This document shows positions 32,888 to 44,945 of a stretch of DNA of 64,000 nt, in pieces. Within the stretch, counting starts at the first letter, position 1. The number at the start of each line of letters is the position of its first letter. The notes below the pieces were generated by a model. The model had not been told where the DNA came from, did no database searches, and was given only the letters and a program-made list of their open reading frames with translations. The position numbers and the translations under genes were made by a program. This DNA is from Euclidia mi (taxonomy: Eukaryota > Arthropoda > Insecta > Lepidoptera > Erebidae): the NCBI GenBank assembly GCA_944739405.2, contig OX123188.2:68529251-68593250 (forward strand), in the 5' to 3' direction.

Positions 32888-33595
32888 ATGGAGGGATTTG
32901 ATGTCTCCAAGATCCTGGACACGCAGACATATTTTGAGGAGCGAATGGCTCGGTTTGAGGCAGAGCTTCAAAAGAAACCTTAACAAAGCTCAGGAAGCTT
33001 GGCAGATGACTTTGCCATGTTCAAAGCCTTCGTGTTGCAGTCCCTGAAGACATTCTCGCAGCAGCTTGTGGGTCGTGAGGTGGACAAATTAGAAATGAGG
33101 AGCCGCCGGAAGATATTATTGCTTCATGGTGTCGAGGAATGCAAAGATGAGGTGACAACTCAGGTGATAGTGGAGACTGTCAAGCAGCGCCTTAAGATGG
33201 ACACCTTCTCATCTGATGACATACGCCGCTGTCAAAGGATGGGGCGTCAGACCTCCAGCGGCAAGGCAAGGCCCATCCTCATAAAATTCCAGTCTCTTGT
33301 GGTGCGGGACAACATGTGGTTCGCCAAGACGAAGCTGAAGGGAACAGGAATCACGCTCTCCGAGTTCCTGACACGCTCGCGGCACAACGCTTTTATGGCT
33401 GCACGGGCGAAGTTCGGCGTTGCGAAGTGCTGGACACGGGAGGGCTACATTTACATCTTGGGCCCCGACGGCAACCGGCATCGCATAACGAGCGTCGGCG
33501 ATCTAGGCAGTATTAAACTTGCAGACGAGGAGAAGCTCGCAGCCAAACCACAAGTTGCACCCAAGACCAAGCGAGCAGCCGCCGCCAAGAAATAG
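32888..33595 (+). pseudogene. LINE ORF1 (RNA-binding type) with one in-frame stop
   Basis: From the ATG at 32888 the frame reads MEGFDVSKILDTQTYFEER and stops at a TAA at 32981-32983, then continues in the same frame for 200 codons. The second part shows a short helical segment (DDFAMFKAFVLQSLKTFSQQ), an RRM-like region (KILLLHGVEECKDE... RPILIKFQSLVVRDNMW) and a C-terminal part with GYIYILGPDGNRHRI, like LINE ORF1 proteins without zinc knuckles. It ends in a lysine/alanine-rich tail. One substitution away from open, if the TAA is a point change. Confidence 0.75.
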
Positions 33596-34121
33596 GCCTT
33601 TCTCACAATATTCGTTCATCCGTAGGTAATTAGCGTTATACTTATTATTATTTCACCCTCACTGTCACTTTATTCTCACTATTTTTATTTTATTTTTGAT
33701 AAATGATAAGTCATGTCAACAATGAATGTTATAGGAAAACTAATCTGTCATAATTGTCAGTGTCAATTATGTCACGTAACGTTCCGTTTCTATATTGTAA
33801 AAAAAATATTTTTTTACGAATTTGATATAATGTTAATGCCTACTCTGAATATTTTTGTTGTGTTAGTTAGTGTATTATTTTATCTTAATTTTATTGTTTT
33901 ATTTGTTAGTTTTAAATATATCTCTTCACATTTGTTATCTTTCTTCGATAATGCATTTAACTGGCGGGTGGACAAAATGAATACGCTTAACGTAGTAACA
34001 TTTTTATTGTGTATTAAATTTAATTTATTGATATAGCCTATATAAGTACTATAAATTATTATATTTTATTATTATTGTATATATTACTATATTTTATTAT
34101 TATTAGGTATTTTATATTTAT
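33596..34121. other. Inter-ORF region of the LINE
   Basis: Very AT-rich. A hydrophobic 107-codon ORF (33713-34036) looks like a by-product of T-rich sequence. Confidence 0.5.
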
Positions 34122-37056
34122 ATGTCAGTTACAGACTCAATTAGCGACGATGACAGTTTTCTTACAGCTACGAGCTTTGATGATAGCTTTACTAGTATAC
34201 CGTCTCTGGGAGACACTCTCCAATCACAGTTTTCAGACGTACCCAAGAACTTTAATGTAGTCCATTTAAATGCACAGAGTATTCCAGCTCATTTCTCAGA
34301 TATGCTGGCCAATTTTGATTGCAAAAACATACATGCAATTCTTATCTCTGAGTCATGGTTGAAACCGTGTCTCTTATCGACTTCTTATTCTCTTCCAGGT
34401 TTCCAACTAATTAGGAATGATCGCGCGTTTGGCGGTGGTGGCGGCGTTGCCATATATTTACGTGCTCACATTCCGTATCATATAGTCACTATGTCATCGC
34501 AGCCGCCACCGTTGAATGCTGGCGAGCATCTCTTCTTAGAAGTGGAACTCCATCATACAAAAGTGTTGCTTGGCGTATATTATTCTCCTTCGTGTCGTAT
34601 AAATTTATTTTCTTCCTTCGAGCAAATCCTGGAAAATCTTACTCCATCTTATGATCATTCCATTATTATGGGAGATTTTAATACCTGTCTCATTAAACGT
34701 GATTCTCGAACTACCTCTTTTCGTCGTGTTACAGAATCCTGTAATATGACTATATTAAACCTTAATGCGACACATCACTTTCCTAATTCTGTTCCTTCTC
34801 TACTAGACCTCATCTTAGTTTCTTCTCCTAATTTCGTTTACAGGCATGGTCAATGCTCTGCCGATGCATTTTCCTACCATGACCTTATATATCTCTCTTA
34901 CAAAATACGCCCACCTAAAGCGAAGCCGACGATAGTTTTGCAGCGCAATTTTGGTGGCATGGTGCTTGACGAACTGCGTAAGGATGCTGCCAAAATAGAC
35001 TGGGAACCACTGTTGTCCACCGAATGCGTGGACACTAAGGTGCAGATTCTGACAACCAATCTCATTAAGCTTTATGACGTTCATGCCCCAATTCACGCTA
35101 TAAAATTAAAACATTTGCCCGCACCTTGGCTTACTGAGGACATAAAGAAAATCATGACAAAAAAAGCTGCAGCGAAGACAAAAGTAAAGCACGGGCCAAC
35201 TCCTTCAAACATGGAAAATTATGTGGCTATAAGGAATCACTGCAACAAGGTGTGTAGGAAAGCACAACGCCAACATATACATAAATCCGTTGAAAACGGT
35301 GAGCCAGCAAAGGTCTGGCAATTTCTTAACACTTTAGGAGTTGGTAAGACTAGGCACCAATCTATCCCAAACAATATAAATCTCGATTCTCTCAATGCTC
35401 ATTTCTCTTCTTCGCCCAAATTTGATGGAAATGTTAAAAATAACACATTACAATATCTTTCATCCTTACCAACCCCAGATTATTCTCCTTTTGTCTTCTC
35501 GCAATTCACCGATTGTGATGTTAAGAAGAGTATTATGGCAATTGCGTCCAATGCAGTCGATGATGACTGTATCAGCAGGAAAATTATCCTTCCCATCCTA
35601 GATATAATCCTTCCAATCCTATGCAACATTTTAAACCAGTCCATTATCCGTGGCATCTTTCCGTCAGCGTGGAAAGATGCACTTATAATTCCCCTACCTA
35701 AAAAACCTAAACCTTGTTCTTTTTCAGATTACCGTCCCATATCCTTACTAACTTTCCTGTCGAAAGTCCTTGAACGCCTAATCCACACTCAACTCAGTTC
35801 CTTTCTCCATAAAAATTCGCTCCTTAATCCTTACCAATCTGGTTTCCGTCCCGGCCACAGTACCGTCACTGCATTGGTACACATCACTGATGACATTCGG
35901 CGAGGTATGGATTGTGGAAATCTAACGGTTATGTCCTTGCTCGATTTCAGCAATGCTTTTAATACCGTGGATTTTTACATCATACTCGGCATTCTCCGCT
36001 CTCTTAACATATCTCTAACGGCAATTGACTGGTTTCATAGTTACCTGTGTGGTCGCCGGCAACGTATACGCATTGAAGACTCTTATTCCACTTGGTCTAA
36101 CACGAATGCCGGGGTACCACAGGGTGGCGTGCTATCTCCATTACTCTTCACGATTTTCATTACTTCTATCTCTAACCAACTACTTTCATCCTACCACCTT
36201 TACGCAGATGATTTACAGATTTACACGCAAGCCCCCTTAGATGAGTTACCCCTTAGATGCCTGTAGAACCATTAGCACTGATTTGGCCCGGATCTGCGAG
36301 TGGACCAAGAAATATGGACTGATGGTGAATTCTGATAAAACTCAGTTAATTATTATTGGTAGCCCAAGAATGACTGCAAAAATTAACTGGTCCGGTCTAC
36401 CACTAATTAGTTTTGACGGAAAAGATCTCCTTTATACTAAGAAGGTTAAAAATCTGGGGATCTACCTTGATGAGAATCTATCCTGGGTACCACAAATACA
36501 GGAGGTGAGTCGCAGACTATTTGCATCAGCCGGATCTCTGCGTCGACTACGCAACTTTCTTCCGACTGCTACTAAAATTGCGCTTGCACAATCGCTGCTG
36601 TTGTCTATTCTCGACTACGCTGATGTCAGCTATCTTGACCCCACGGAGGAGCAGCTAGACAAACTTGAGCGCCTTCAAAACTTCTGTATACGATTTATAT
36701 TTGGATTACGCAAATATGATCACGTCTCAGAATTTCGCAATAGACTCAAGTGGCTCCCAATTCGTCTTCGCAGGAATACTCACATTCTTACATTACTTTA
36801 TAATGTTTTATTTAAGCCCAGTACTCCCTTTTATCTCAAAGAACGTTTTAAGTTCGTTCATGACACACATATAAGGTCCTTGAGGTCGTCTGAGAATTTG
36901 ATCCTGGCGATGCCAATCCATTCTAGCAATAACTATGGAAAATCCTTTACAATTCAAGCTGCACGCCTGTGGAATGGATTGCCACTAGAAATCCGTAAAG
37001 CCAAATCGCTTAACATATTTAAGTGTATGTTAAAAAAACACTACCTGTCAATCTAA
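34122..37056 (+). pseudogene. LINE ORF2: endonuclease-reverse transcriptase with one frameshift
   Basis: The first 714 codons (to 36266) carry the endonuclease, with N50 in VVHLNAQ, E78 in ISESWL, D185 in IMGDFNT and the histidine in SYHDLIYLSY, and the reverse transcriptase: YRPISLLTFLSKVLERL, motif A in MSLLDFSNAF, GVPQGGVLSPLLF and YADD at 694-697. Homology then goes on in another frame from about 36250 (LARICEWTKKYGLMVNSDK, KKVKNLGIYLDENLSW) to the stop at 37054-37056. The shift coincides with a partial 16-base duplication at 36233-36259. The rest is intact, so inactivation may be recent. Confidence 0.9.
36233..36259 (+). repeat. Partial 16-bp tandem duplication causing the ORF2 frameshift
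   Basis: CCCCTTAGATGAGTTA is followed by CCCCTTAGATG. An added 16 bases moves the frame by one, matching the frame change seen here. Confidence 0.6.
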
Positions 37057-37072
37057 CGCCCATCCTTATAAG

Positions 37073-37583
37073 TGGTAGCGCCATCTACCTTCCTATCTAT
37101 GACTAATCGCATCAACGTAATAATCGTTCCATGCTGTTCTAGTGCGAGCGATATCATATTTCCGTCCCTGTCTCCCACTCCCTGGAAGAGGCACTGCCTT
37201 TCGCCTGATTCGTCGCCGCGATCGTCGACGCGAGTGACAGTCCAGAACATTCCGCTCGCTGAGAACGCCGTCTCGTTCGTATCGCGCCGCATCGCTGTAT
37301 GTGATTATTACCGCATATATAAACCGCTCGCAAGTGGGAGTGACGGTGAAGTGAAGTGAAAACAAGCAGCTGCATCACGAAACCACCAGAAGACTGCCCT
37401 TCGGAAACGAAGAAGGTTGTATAAGGTAAGTGCCCTCCATCCTTGAAATATCCTATACCCACTCAATCACCTCTTCCCGTAACCATCTCCTAGGCGGCAA
37501 AGAACCGCTATCCTCTGTATACAGTCCATTTCCCTCCCAAGTCGCCTAGAACCTACCTACGGTTTCGGTGTATCACCGAACCA
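37073..37583 (+). mobile_element. Solo LTR of a BEL/Pao element
   Basis: Starts TGGTAGCGCCATCTACC and ends TATCACCGAACCA, like the LTRs of the 13-20 kb element but diverged in the middle. The 5-bp repeat ATAAG flanks it exactly (37068-37072 and 37584-37588). ATATATAAA at 37315-37323 is the likely TATA box. No internal region remains, so the two LTRs of a former insertion recombined here. Shared ends show it is a related but separate family from the full element. Confidence 0.92.
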
Positions 37584-37715
37584 ATAAGTATTGTTAATTT
37601 ATCATATTATATTGTATAGCTGTCGTTCTACAAGAGTTCTGTTTACTGCATCCTTAAATATAATCATATTTTATTTATAATATGTATTGTATCATATCGT
37701 ACCTATACTTATGTA

Positions 37716-39305
37716 CACACATCAACAAAGTCTAGGGATATTTTATATTTCATCAAATATCTAAAAATCTATGAAGAATTTTCTGATACAGTAAATAGAA
37801 GAATCATAGATTATTTTAAGGTCTTTAATAAAAATAAAAAACATTTCGTGTTTTTTTTTGTTTTAAATAAAAAAAAAAAATTTTTTAATCATCATGGAAA
37901 ATTAGTATGATAACAACAAACATTTCTTCTTAAAAAACTATTAATTTTAATAAAAATGGAAAAAATCTTGTAAAATCTAATCATTAATAATCAGTGTTGC
38001 CACCTCTTACATTGATTACACATCGACATCGATTGTTAATACTTAAAATTAAATTGTCAATGTCTTGCTGCGGTATGAGGTCCCATGTCCTTTGCAAGTG
38101 TTCGTAAAGTTGTTGTTCAGTCGTCAAATTTGGTGGAAAATCTCTCAAAGCTTTTCGTTGTAACATGTCCCAGGCATGCTCGATAGGATTTAAGTCGGGC
38201 GACTGTGCAGGCCAATCCAAAACTTGAATATCGTGCTCTCGGAGAGCGGTCGATACCAGCCGCGCCGTATGGCAAGGAGCATTATCGTGCATGAGTAGAA
38301 ATTCATGGCCTATTTGAGTTCTGTGTGGGACAATAACGGGCTCTACTACCTCCTCGTGGTATTTTTGTGCAGTCATGCTGCCTTGGATCCAAACGAGTTG
38401 GGTTCGTCCGCCAAGACGAATTCCTGCCCACACCATGATTGTCCCGCCTTGGTATGGGTGGACCTCCTGAGGGTGCCGTAGACGGCTAACTCTCCCTGGA
38501 GCTCTCCAAACGCGTGTTCTTCGTGAATCCGGGTGAAACCCAAACCGGGACTCATCGGTGAACAGCACCAAAGACCATTGTTCGTCACTCCATGGTAAAT
38601 GCTCCCGAGCCCACGAAAGCCGCCGACCGCGATTGCCACGTCGCAATGCTGGAACACGCAATGGTCTTCGAGCATGAAGATCAACTTCATGTAACCTTCT
38701 TCGCACGGTTTGGTCGCTTACCAGCAGCTGGTGGTCCTCCTGGAGCCTTTGCACTAGTTGCAGCGCTGTGATATTGGGTTGTCTTCTGGCGGTCATTTGG
38801 AGAAATCGATCCTGTCTCTGCGTAGTAACACGATATCTACCTGTGTGCTGTTCGGCCACATCTCCAGTACTGCGATAACGTGACCACAACCTTGATATCA
38901 CATTTTGACTGGTATGTAGGGCCTCAGCAACGACGCGTTGAATTGCACCATTTTCTAACATGCCCACGGCTCGTAACATTTCATCTCGACTCAAATGACG
39001 ACGTGACATGACTTTTAAAGTTCGTACGTCACGTTAAATTAAAAAAGAAAAACAATTAAAAACCCTTTTCATTAATAATTATAATAAAACAGTTTTAACT
39101 TTCTTTAATGTAACGAATTACTAGCAAATTTGCCGCCATATTTTGTTTTTTTTTTTTTTTTTTTCTTTCCATGTTCAAATTTTGAAAATAGAATAAAAGA
39201 GGTTTTAATCTGTATATAAACTTTTTGTGGAAACTAACAAGGTTCTAAACTATAAACTCGTAAATAATTTAGGATTAAGATATCCCTAGACTTTGTTGAT
39301 GTGTG
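37716..39305 (-). mobile_element. Tc1 transposon, structurally complete
   Basis: Perfect 26-base inverted ends, beginning CACACATCAACAAAGTCTAG, sit between TA dinucleotides (37714-37715 and 39306-39307), the Tc1/mariner target. Inside is an uninterrupted 341-codon transposase. Total length 1590 bases. With both ends and the gene intact it is the best candidate in the window for a recently active element. Confidence 0.95.
37984..39009 (-). CDS. Tc1-family transposase, 341 aa
   Basis: Cuts and joins the ends of its own element at TA sites. Residues 1-60 and 61-115 form two helix-turn-helix DNA-binding domains (SRDEMLRAVGMLENG..., then ITALQLVQRLQEDH... VSDQTVRRRLHEV). The catalytic domain has D152 in LFTDESRF, D242 in MHDNAPCH and E277 in DLNPIEHAW; the spacing of 34 residues between the last two defines DD34E, the Tc1 family. 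GRYR at 57-60 is the AT-hook-like GRPR position. Length is normal (about 340). There is no stop or frameshift, and the ATG is the only sensible start. Confidence 0.96.
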   Translation of the reverse strand: MSRRHLSRDEMLRAVGMLENGAIQRVVAEALHTSQNVISRLWSRYRSTGDVAEQHTGRYRVTTQRQDRFLQMTARRQPNITALQLVQRLQEDHQLLVSDQTVRRRLHEVDLHARRPLRVPALRRGNRGRRLSWAREHLPWSDEQWSLVLFTDESRFGFHPDSRRTRVWRAPGRVSRLRHPQEVHPYQGGTIMVWAGIRLGGRTQLVWIQGSMTAQKYHEEVVEPVIVPHRTQIGHEFLLMHDNAPCHTARLVSTALREHDIQVLDWPAQSPDLNPIEHAWDMLQRKALRDFPPNLTTEQQLYEHLQRTWDLIPQQDIDNLILSINNRCRCVINVRGGNTDY

Positions 39306-39442
39306 TATGTTATCCCTTTACTTGGCAAAGGTTTTGTTTGTATATATTCATTATTTTTTTCACATATATCGCGTCTAATACGTGTCAAATACATCTAAAA
39401 AATGCAAAAAAAATCATACATATATAGTTTTGGAAATATAGC

Positions 39443-39462
39443 ATGTGCATTTAAATGCACAT
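39443..39462. repeat. TTAA-centred palindrome 1
   Basis: ATGTGCATTTAAATGCACAT, a perfect 20-base palindrome. The 40 bases to its right begin like the neighbouring piggyBac-type end (ATGCACATTGCCA). Confidence 0.85.
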
Positions 39463-39498
39463 TGCCAGCTTCGTCGAAAAAAAAACGTGTGCATTTAA

Positions 39499-40487
39499 AT
39501 GCACATTGCCATGTGTAGACGAAATTGAAACGCGACTTATTTAAGATGAAACAACGGTTTATTAAAAAAAACTACTAGTAACGAAATCAAATATGAGCAA
39601 TAAAGACAACAACATAATTGTCTATGACCTTTTAGGTCCTTTTAAACACTAAAAAACATCTTTAAGTACTACAAATGTTGTAAACACACAAAATATGAGA
39701 GATTAGTAATCAGACATGTACACAATGAAATTTATTATTATTCTTTTGTATGATAATCATAAAAACAATAACGACCATATCCCAAACAAAGCCTCACGTT
39801 GCATTTTACACATATTAATTAAGTCTGACTTTTATGCAATTCTTGCATCTGCCTTTATTTGTAATGATGGCAAGTGTCCAAACTGGTCATATCTGCCGTA
39901 GTCAGACGTCTGCGGTGTAATAAATTTCGAACCTCTGGACGTATTCGAAAACTTCTTAGTTCTTTGAAAGGTGGAGAGAGCATTACTTATGGCACATCGA
40001 AAGTCTTTTAGTTTTATTCGCTTTACATCTTTGGTTTCGAAACGACTTGGGCAAAAGATCCACGATCTTTTTTTTTAGGTTTTTATCAGTAGGTAGGTAG
40101 TTTGGCTGCAGTTCCTGTTTTGCCTGATAGTCCCTAAAGCAAAAATACCGTAGATAAACATTTCTCAAATGTTCCAGAAATTTTACTGAAGTGAATAAAT
40201 TGTCGAAGTATGGCACTGAACATGCATAATGAAGTTCATTTTCATAAGAACTACTTTTTTCTATGTCGGAACTAGCTGCAGACTTAGGTACCAACGCCAA
40301 AATTCTCGAAGTCCTTGTAGAAGGCTAGAAAATAAAGAAATATAAAAAATAAACAGCTAATAGAAAGAAATAATTTAACTGAAATTCATAATGTTCTTTT
40401 AAAAACAATGTCCTTCAAACTGGCAATGTATCTATAAATGCACACAGCCTAGTGTTGGTAGGTCTGTTAATAGTTGGCAATGTGCAT
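39499..40487. mobile_element. piggyBac-like element, decayed
   Basis: Begins ATGCACATTGCCA and ends TGGCAATGTGCAT, a 13-base inverted repeat, flanked by TTAA at 39495-39498 and 40488-40491. The 989 bases inside carry degenerate transposase traces on the minus strand. TTAA flanks and the protein traces both point to the piggyBac superfamily, distinct from the CCCTAGAA family at 20129. Confidence 0.78.
39700..40300 (-). pseudogene. piggyBac-like transposase fragments
   Basis: A 105-codon ORF (40300 to 39983) includes VPYFDNLFTSVKFLEHLRN, which matches the DNFFTS region around a catalytic aspartate of piggyBac transposases. Nearer 39900-39710, in broken frames, GRYDQFGHLPSL and RCKNC / CKMQREALFG resemble the C-terminal cysteine-rich tail of the family. 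Most of the catalytic core is missing or unrecognisable. No function can remain. Confidence 0.6.
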
Positions 40488-40824
40488 TTAAAGACACATG
40501 CAAGATCAAATGAAATTTTTTCCGAATAAACTATTTCAAATTGAAAAAATCTATATTTAATTCACAAGACTGTATATTTAGGTACTGTTTTTATCACTTT
40601 TTTATTCAATTTCGTTAATAAATAATATGATTTCAATCGATTTTTACCTTATAGGCAGTAGACGCAAGCGCACGCTCCACTATCTTGCGATATACTGCGT
40701 ACACCAAGTGTCGCCAGTGCTCAGTAATATTTTTTTATGTCAAATAAGGGCATTTCATGGGTGAATGAGTAGAAAATAAACAAAAAAATTACTTAATTTT
40801 GCTTGTAGAATATTTAAAAAAAAG

Positions 40825-40842
40825 TGTGCATTTAAATGCACA
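40825..40842. repeat. TTAA-centred palindrome 3
   Basis: TGTGCATTTAAATGCACA, the same palindrome as at 39443-39462 and 39488-39505, 340 bases beyond the end of the piggyBac-like element. Confidence 0.85.
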
Positions 40843-40859
40843 TCGTCAAGTATAGGGTT

Positions 40860-41128
40860 ATAGTAGTATAATATAGTATGTATTTATGTAAGTATATGTG
40901 TATATATTTAGGTACTTATTTATGAATATTATATATTACTGACGCTACACCATCAATGAACATGACTATTAACTTACATCATTTCTGTCCATCCGCGGTT
41001 GCCTGGAAGAGATCGCTCTATTAGCGATAAGGCCGCCAATTGCACACTAGTTTTAAGTTATATATGTACTTATGTAAATACTTTGTTTGTATTGGTGTTC
41101 AATAAAGTGTAATCTATCTATCTATCTA
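40860..41128 (+). mobile_element. CR1-like (Zenon-type) LINE 3' end
   Basis: TATGTATTTATGTAAG-type region, then CTGTCCATCCGCGG, GCCTGGAAGAGATCGC, GCGATAAGGCCGCC, GTTCAATAAAG and a TATCTATC tail ending at 41128. No coding sequence. Confidence 0.65.
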
Positions 41129-44100
41129 ACCGCTGTCAGCTACAACACTAAGCACGATCTAAGATTATTTCTCAACGAGTTTAGCACTAACTGACTTAGC
41201 TCACAATTTAACTCTGGGAATCCAACTAATGTTTATTATCCTTAAGTGCTACTAAAAATAAGGCATGGAATTTCCACTGTACTTTGTTCAATAACAAGCA
41301 CGAAATTTTATGTTCAAAAGACGTAGGTACGCATACGAATAAATAATTAATTACACTAAAGGTTGCAAAATTAACAATTACATTAATATTTACAAAACAA
41401 AACCGATATTTGAAGAACCTAGTTGCAGATAACAAAAAGTAATATACTGAGCACATTAAAATAATTAAAATGTAATTAGTAAGCCAAAAAATGTGGATAC
41501 ATTTTAGTTGATCACAAAAAATGTATCCAGTGCTTGGAGACATCTGCTGATGGCACCAACGATGAATTTCGTACGGTTGCAAGGACGCAAACTAAGAAAA
41601 CACATCTGTGCATAAATTCTGAACACGTCCGGCTATATAAATTCATAACTTCGGAACGAACCGGTGACAGACGGTACGCTGGGGGGGCCTCTACGAATTT
41701 ATTAAATAAATTAATTGAGCCAAAACAAATTTAACTGCTTGAATATTGAGCAAACTCAACGAGGGTGTCACAAAAAATGAAACAATAAAATAACAACAAT
41801 ATTAAAGTTCAGGTTTTGCATTTTGTAACTTGGTTCGCATTATGTTTCTGTGCGAAGTTGTTTCAAGAGGAATGAAAATTATTACAATACCTAATATTGA
41901 GTTTATGTAATGCCGGTTTTAACTTATCGGAATTGGATTTCGAAGTTAACATACTAAATCCAAAAACAAATGAATGAAATAATTATAAGCAAATTTAATT
42001 CGTTGAAATCACGAACGTAATTCGTATAAAATATTAAAACAGTGTTGTATCAAAAAACATCTGGAGGTAAAGTAGAGTATTAGTTGGCGTAGTGACACAG
42101 CTTCCAGTTCACAATAAACCTTCCCGGCTGAGTGCATAACGTGCCGAGATTACTTATAGCCTGCGGGGTTAGCGACCAAACAACAATATTTGTTGGTTCC
42201 GTACACTAAGATTAATTTTTCCTGGGGCATTTTACTTACCGTTATCCACGGCAAAATCAACGTTTTGCAAAATAAAGCTACTAAATTAACTTGAACGTTT
42301 TGATTTGACTGTCTGGGTCTAATTATATCGGTAGAGCAAATATTGCCAAACGGAATCTATGGGGATTAGAATATAAATGTAGAGGAATTTGGTATAGGAA
42401 AATTCTTTTTATGTTTTATTCAGGTGTTAGTAGCGGCAGCTTGAGCAGTTTTCAACTTTTCTATTTGCTTTGTAGCATCCTTTCCAACAGATTTTAGTCA
42501 TATTGTTACTAACAGCCGTATTTATAACAGTAAGCAAACAATGGAGCGTTGTAAAACGTCCTGTATATAAGTTAAGAGTAAAAATGTTGCGAGTTTTTAA
42601 TGTGTCCTTTTTACTCGGCGAGAACAAAGAAATCTCTTTTAACTCTTTAATATATAGTTGTTCATTATAAAGAGGTATACAGATAGTTACGGGTTAATTA
42701 ATTTCATTATTAAAATATAACGCTCCTGAAGCTATCCCGTCAGCCGGAATTACCACCTCCTGTATACCGTATACGTATAACCCTTCGTGCAATTTTATCA
42801 GTTACCGTCTGTCTCGACGCTGCGCGCTGATTCATCTTTAACGATCAGAAATATCAAATGCGTATGCAAGAATCATTATGATAGTTATGTATGTATGTAT
42901 GATTGAATTATAAATACAGAGTCATTTTCAATGCAGACTACTTTAAAACTACTATAAACGGCGTTAATCTATTCGACTGAAAGTGAGTAATTAACTTTCC
43001 CTGTAAAATTCATGGTTTTTTTTGTGTAGGATGTCTGACTACACATGCACCCAACTTATTAACAAACGTAGAAGCACAAACAGTAAAATAAAAGAATGGA
43101 AAAGCAACGTTCACGGCGTAAAGCTTTAGAGGAAAACTGTTACCTACAACATGAACTTTTTATTTGGAAATAAATCAAGCTGCAAAAGTACTATGTTCAC
43201 ACGCAGTTGAGGTTGACATCATAGTAGAGAACACAAAAACGAGAGTCAAAAATTTCACGTAGAAACTAGTACAGAATGTTTCGCAGAATAGAATTCTGAA
43301 TATGAACCGAGATCATCGGAGCATGCCTTATAGCTACATTCAAGAAATCCTTTATTTTGGAGTCCTATCTAGGCGGCAAGAGTAATATATGAACATGACT
43401 GCTTATAGAAAATATAAAAGAATTGTAAAGGTAGAAGCGATGAATGTCTACACGCGTCCGCGGTTAGAACTTGGTTCTATATTTTTAAACTTTTTAAATC
43501 GAAGTCTTGTCTCAACGTTGATGATATCGACGTTTTAATTGCATGAAACTCATAGTGAATATAATTGGTAAAGATGGACCAATTTCTCACAAGTGTAAAT
43601 AGAAGAGAAAACTTGAAGCCTCTTAACGTAATTGGTCTTCCAATCATTTTCTCCTTAGCAAGTGCGGTTTTATTATTTATTTCTGTCTTAATGTGTAGGT
43701 CGTTTTCCTTTACATAAGTGTTTATAGACTTATATTTTTATGTGTTTGTGTAAAGCGACAGAGATGCGTCTTTTTCATATGATGGTCAATTATCATCGTA
43801 TCAATTGTTTTATAGTGCCAAATGACCATATATCTTATTTAGCAAATACGTAGGTAACGTCTGCTGGATCTAACATTATATTCTATCATCCACTTCTACG
43901 ATTGACTTAAAAGATAATTTGGTATTATTTAATCTTCATAGATCAACAAGCAATATTCACACTACGCCGCCTATTTTACTCAAAGCGAAGTATCTTCTGC
44001 AAAAGTTGATATCAAAAGAAAGTAAACGATATAGTTAATTTACGAGACGACTTTTCCCTTTGACGGAAAATCAAAGCAAAAAGACGATAATAATCATGTA

Positions 44101-44724
44101 ACAAAGCGTCGAGGAACATACAAGGGTAATACATAAATCGGTAATAACATCAGCACTCAAACATGTCGTAAAGGACTATTTGATCGACTGGGATCGTTCA
44201 CTATTATGTGATGAAGACTTAGCGGTACGAATATGATAGTAATTACGTATTTATTCCCATGTACGGCGCAATAACGAAGAATCCGATTAGAAACTTATTC
44301 AAGTGGGAATTCAGTGAACGAAGAACATGCTCCGCGATTGTGATCTTTAAGGCCAGCTGTTACTGATACGCGTGGTTTTGAACGGTACCGATCCACAATA
44401 ATGATAACGCTCCGACTTTGGTTCATCACGAAAGAGGAAAGAGCCAAATGTTTAATAATGGACACGAGTTTAGTAAAACGAATTGTGTCACTCAAAAGTA
44501 CTTACATACAATATTAGATGCCAACCAGTGGAATAATAACATTATGCATGCCACTTCACATTTTATGTTGCTTTTACTGAAAGATTATATGACATCAAAT
44601 TCTTGAAAACAAACTGAGTAGCTTTATTGGAAATGATCGGATATTACATTTTTTAATACAATTGAAGATCCCGAGGAAAATGCCTATGATGTATGATTAA
44701 GTCGTGAAAATTTTAATTTATATC
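41129..44724. other. Gene-free stretch of 3.6 kb
   Basis: AT-rich. I find no domain in any ORF longer than 60 codons, no inverted-repeat element with ends, and no RNA gene. A short ATGT microsatellite is at about 42887-42901. Confidence 0.45.
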
Positions 44725-44945
44725 TGTATATTATGTAATATTCTTGCGTTACTGACTGACTGACAGACAAGCTACAGCCATAATTACTATGAGCTATAAT
44801 TTGTCATGTATGTTCCTTGGTGACAGAGGGTGGAATAAGAACTGATTTCTCGAAATTTTTGACGGGTTTGGGCAGAAACTGTTTAATTAGAAATAATGTG
44901 CGGAGAGTAGCTGCGGGTATCCTCTAGTTAAGGTATATAAAAGTA
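44725..44945 (+). mobile_element. Possible Helitron-like fragment
   Basis: ACTGACTGACTGACAGACAA with a following GAGCTATAATTTG, ACAGAGGGTGGAATAAG and a GCGGGTATCCTCTAG end follows a common non-autonomous Helitron pattern of Lepidoptera. Diverged; no hairpin or target AT can be confirmed. Confidence 0.35.

Larger units (their letters stand above)
32880..37060 (+). mobile_element. L2/CR1-like two-ORF LINE, nearly complete, inactivated
   Basis: ORF1 (32888-33595) is followed by a 526-base gap and ORF2 (34122-37056). ORF1 has one in-frame stop and ORF2 one frameshift, otherwise the coding sequence is complete. A solo Pao LTR sits 16 bases after the ORF2 stop, so the 3' UTR is displaced to beyond 37588. 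The 5' end of the element lies somewhere before 32880 and cannot be placed. Confidence 0.85.

Noticed and set aside
33713..34036. 107-codon hydrophobic ORF as a membrane protein gene
   Set aside because: T-rich spacer between LINE ORFs; no start context or homology visible.
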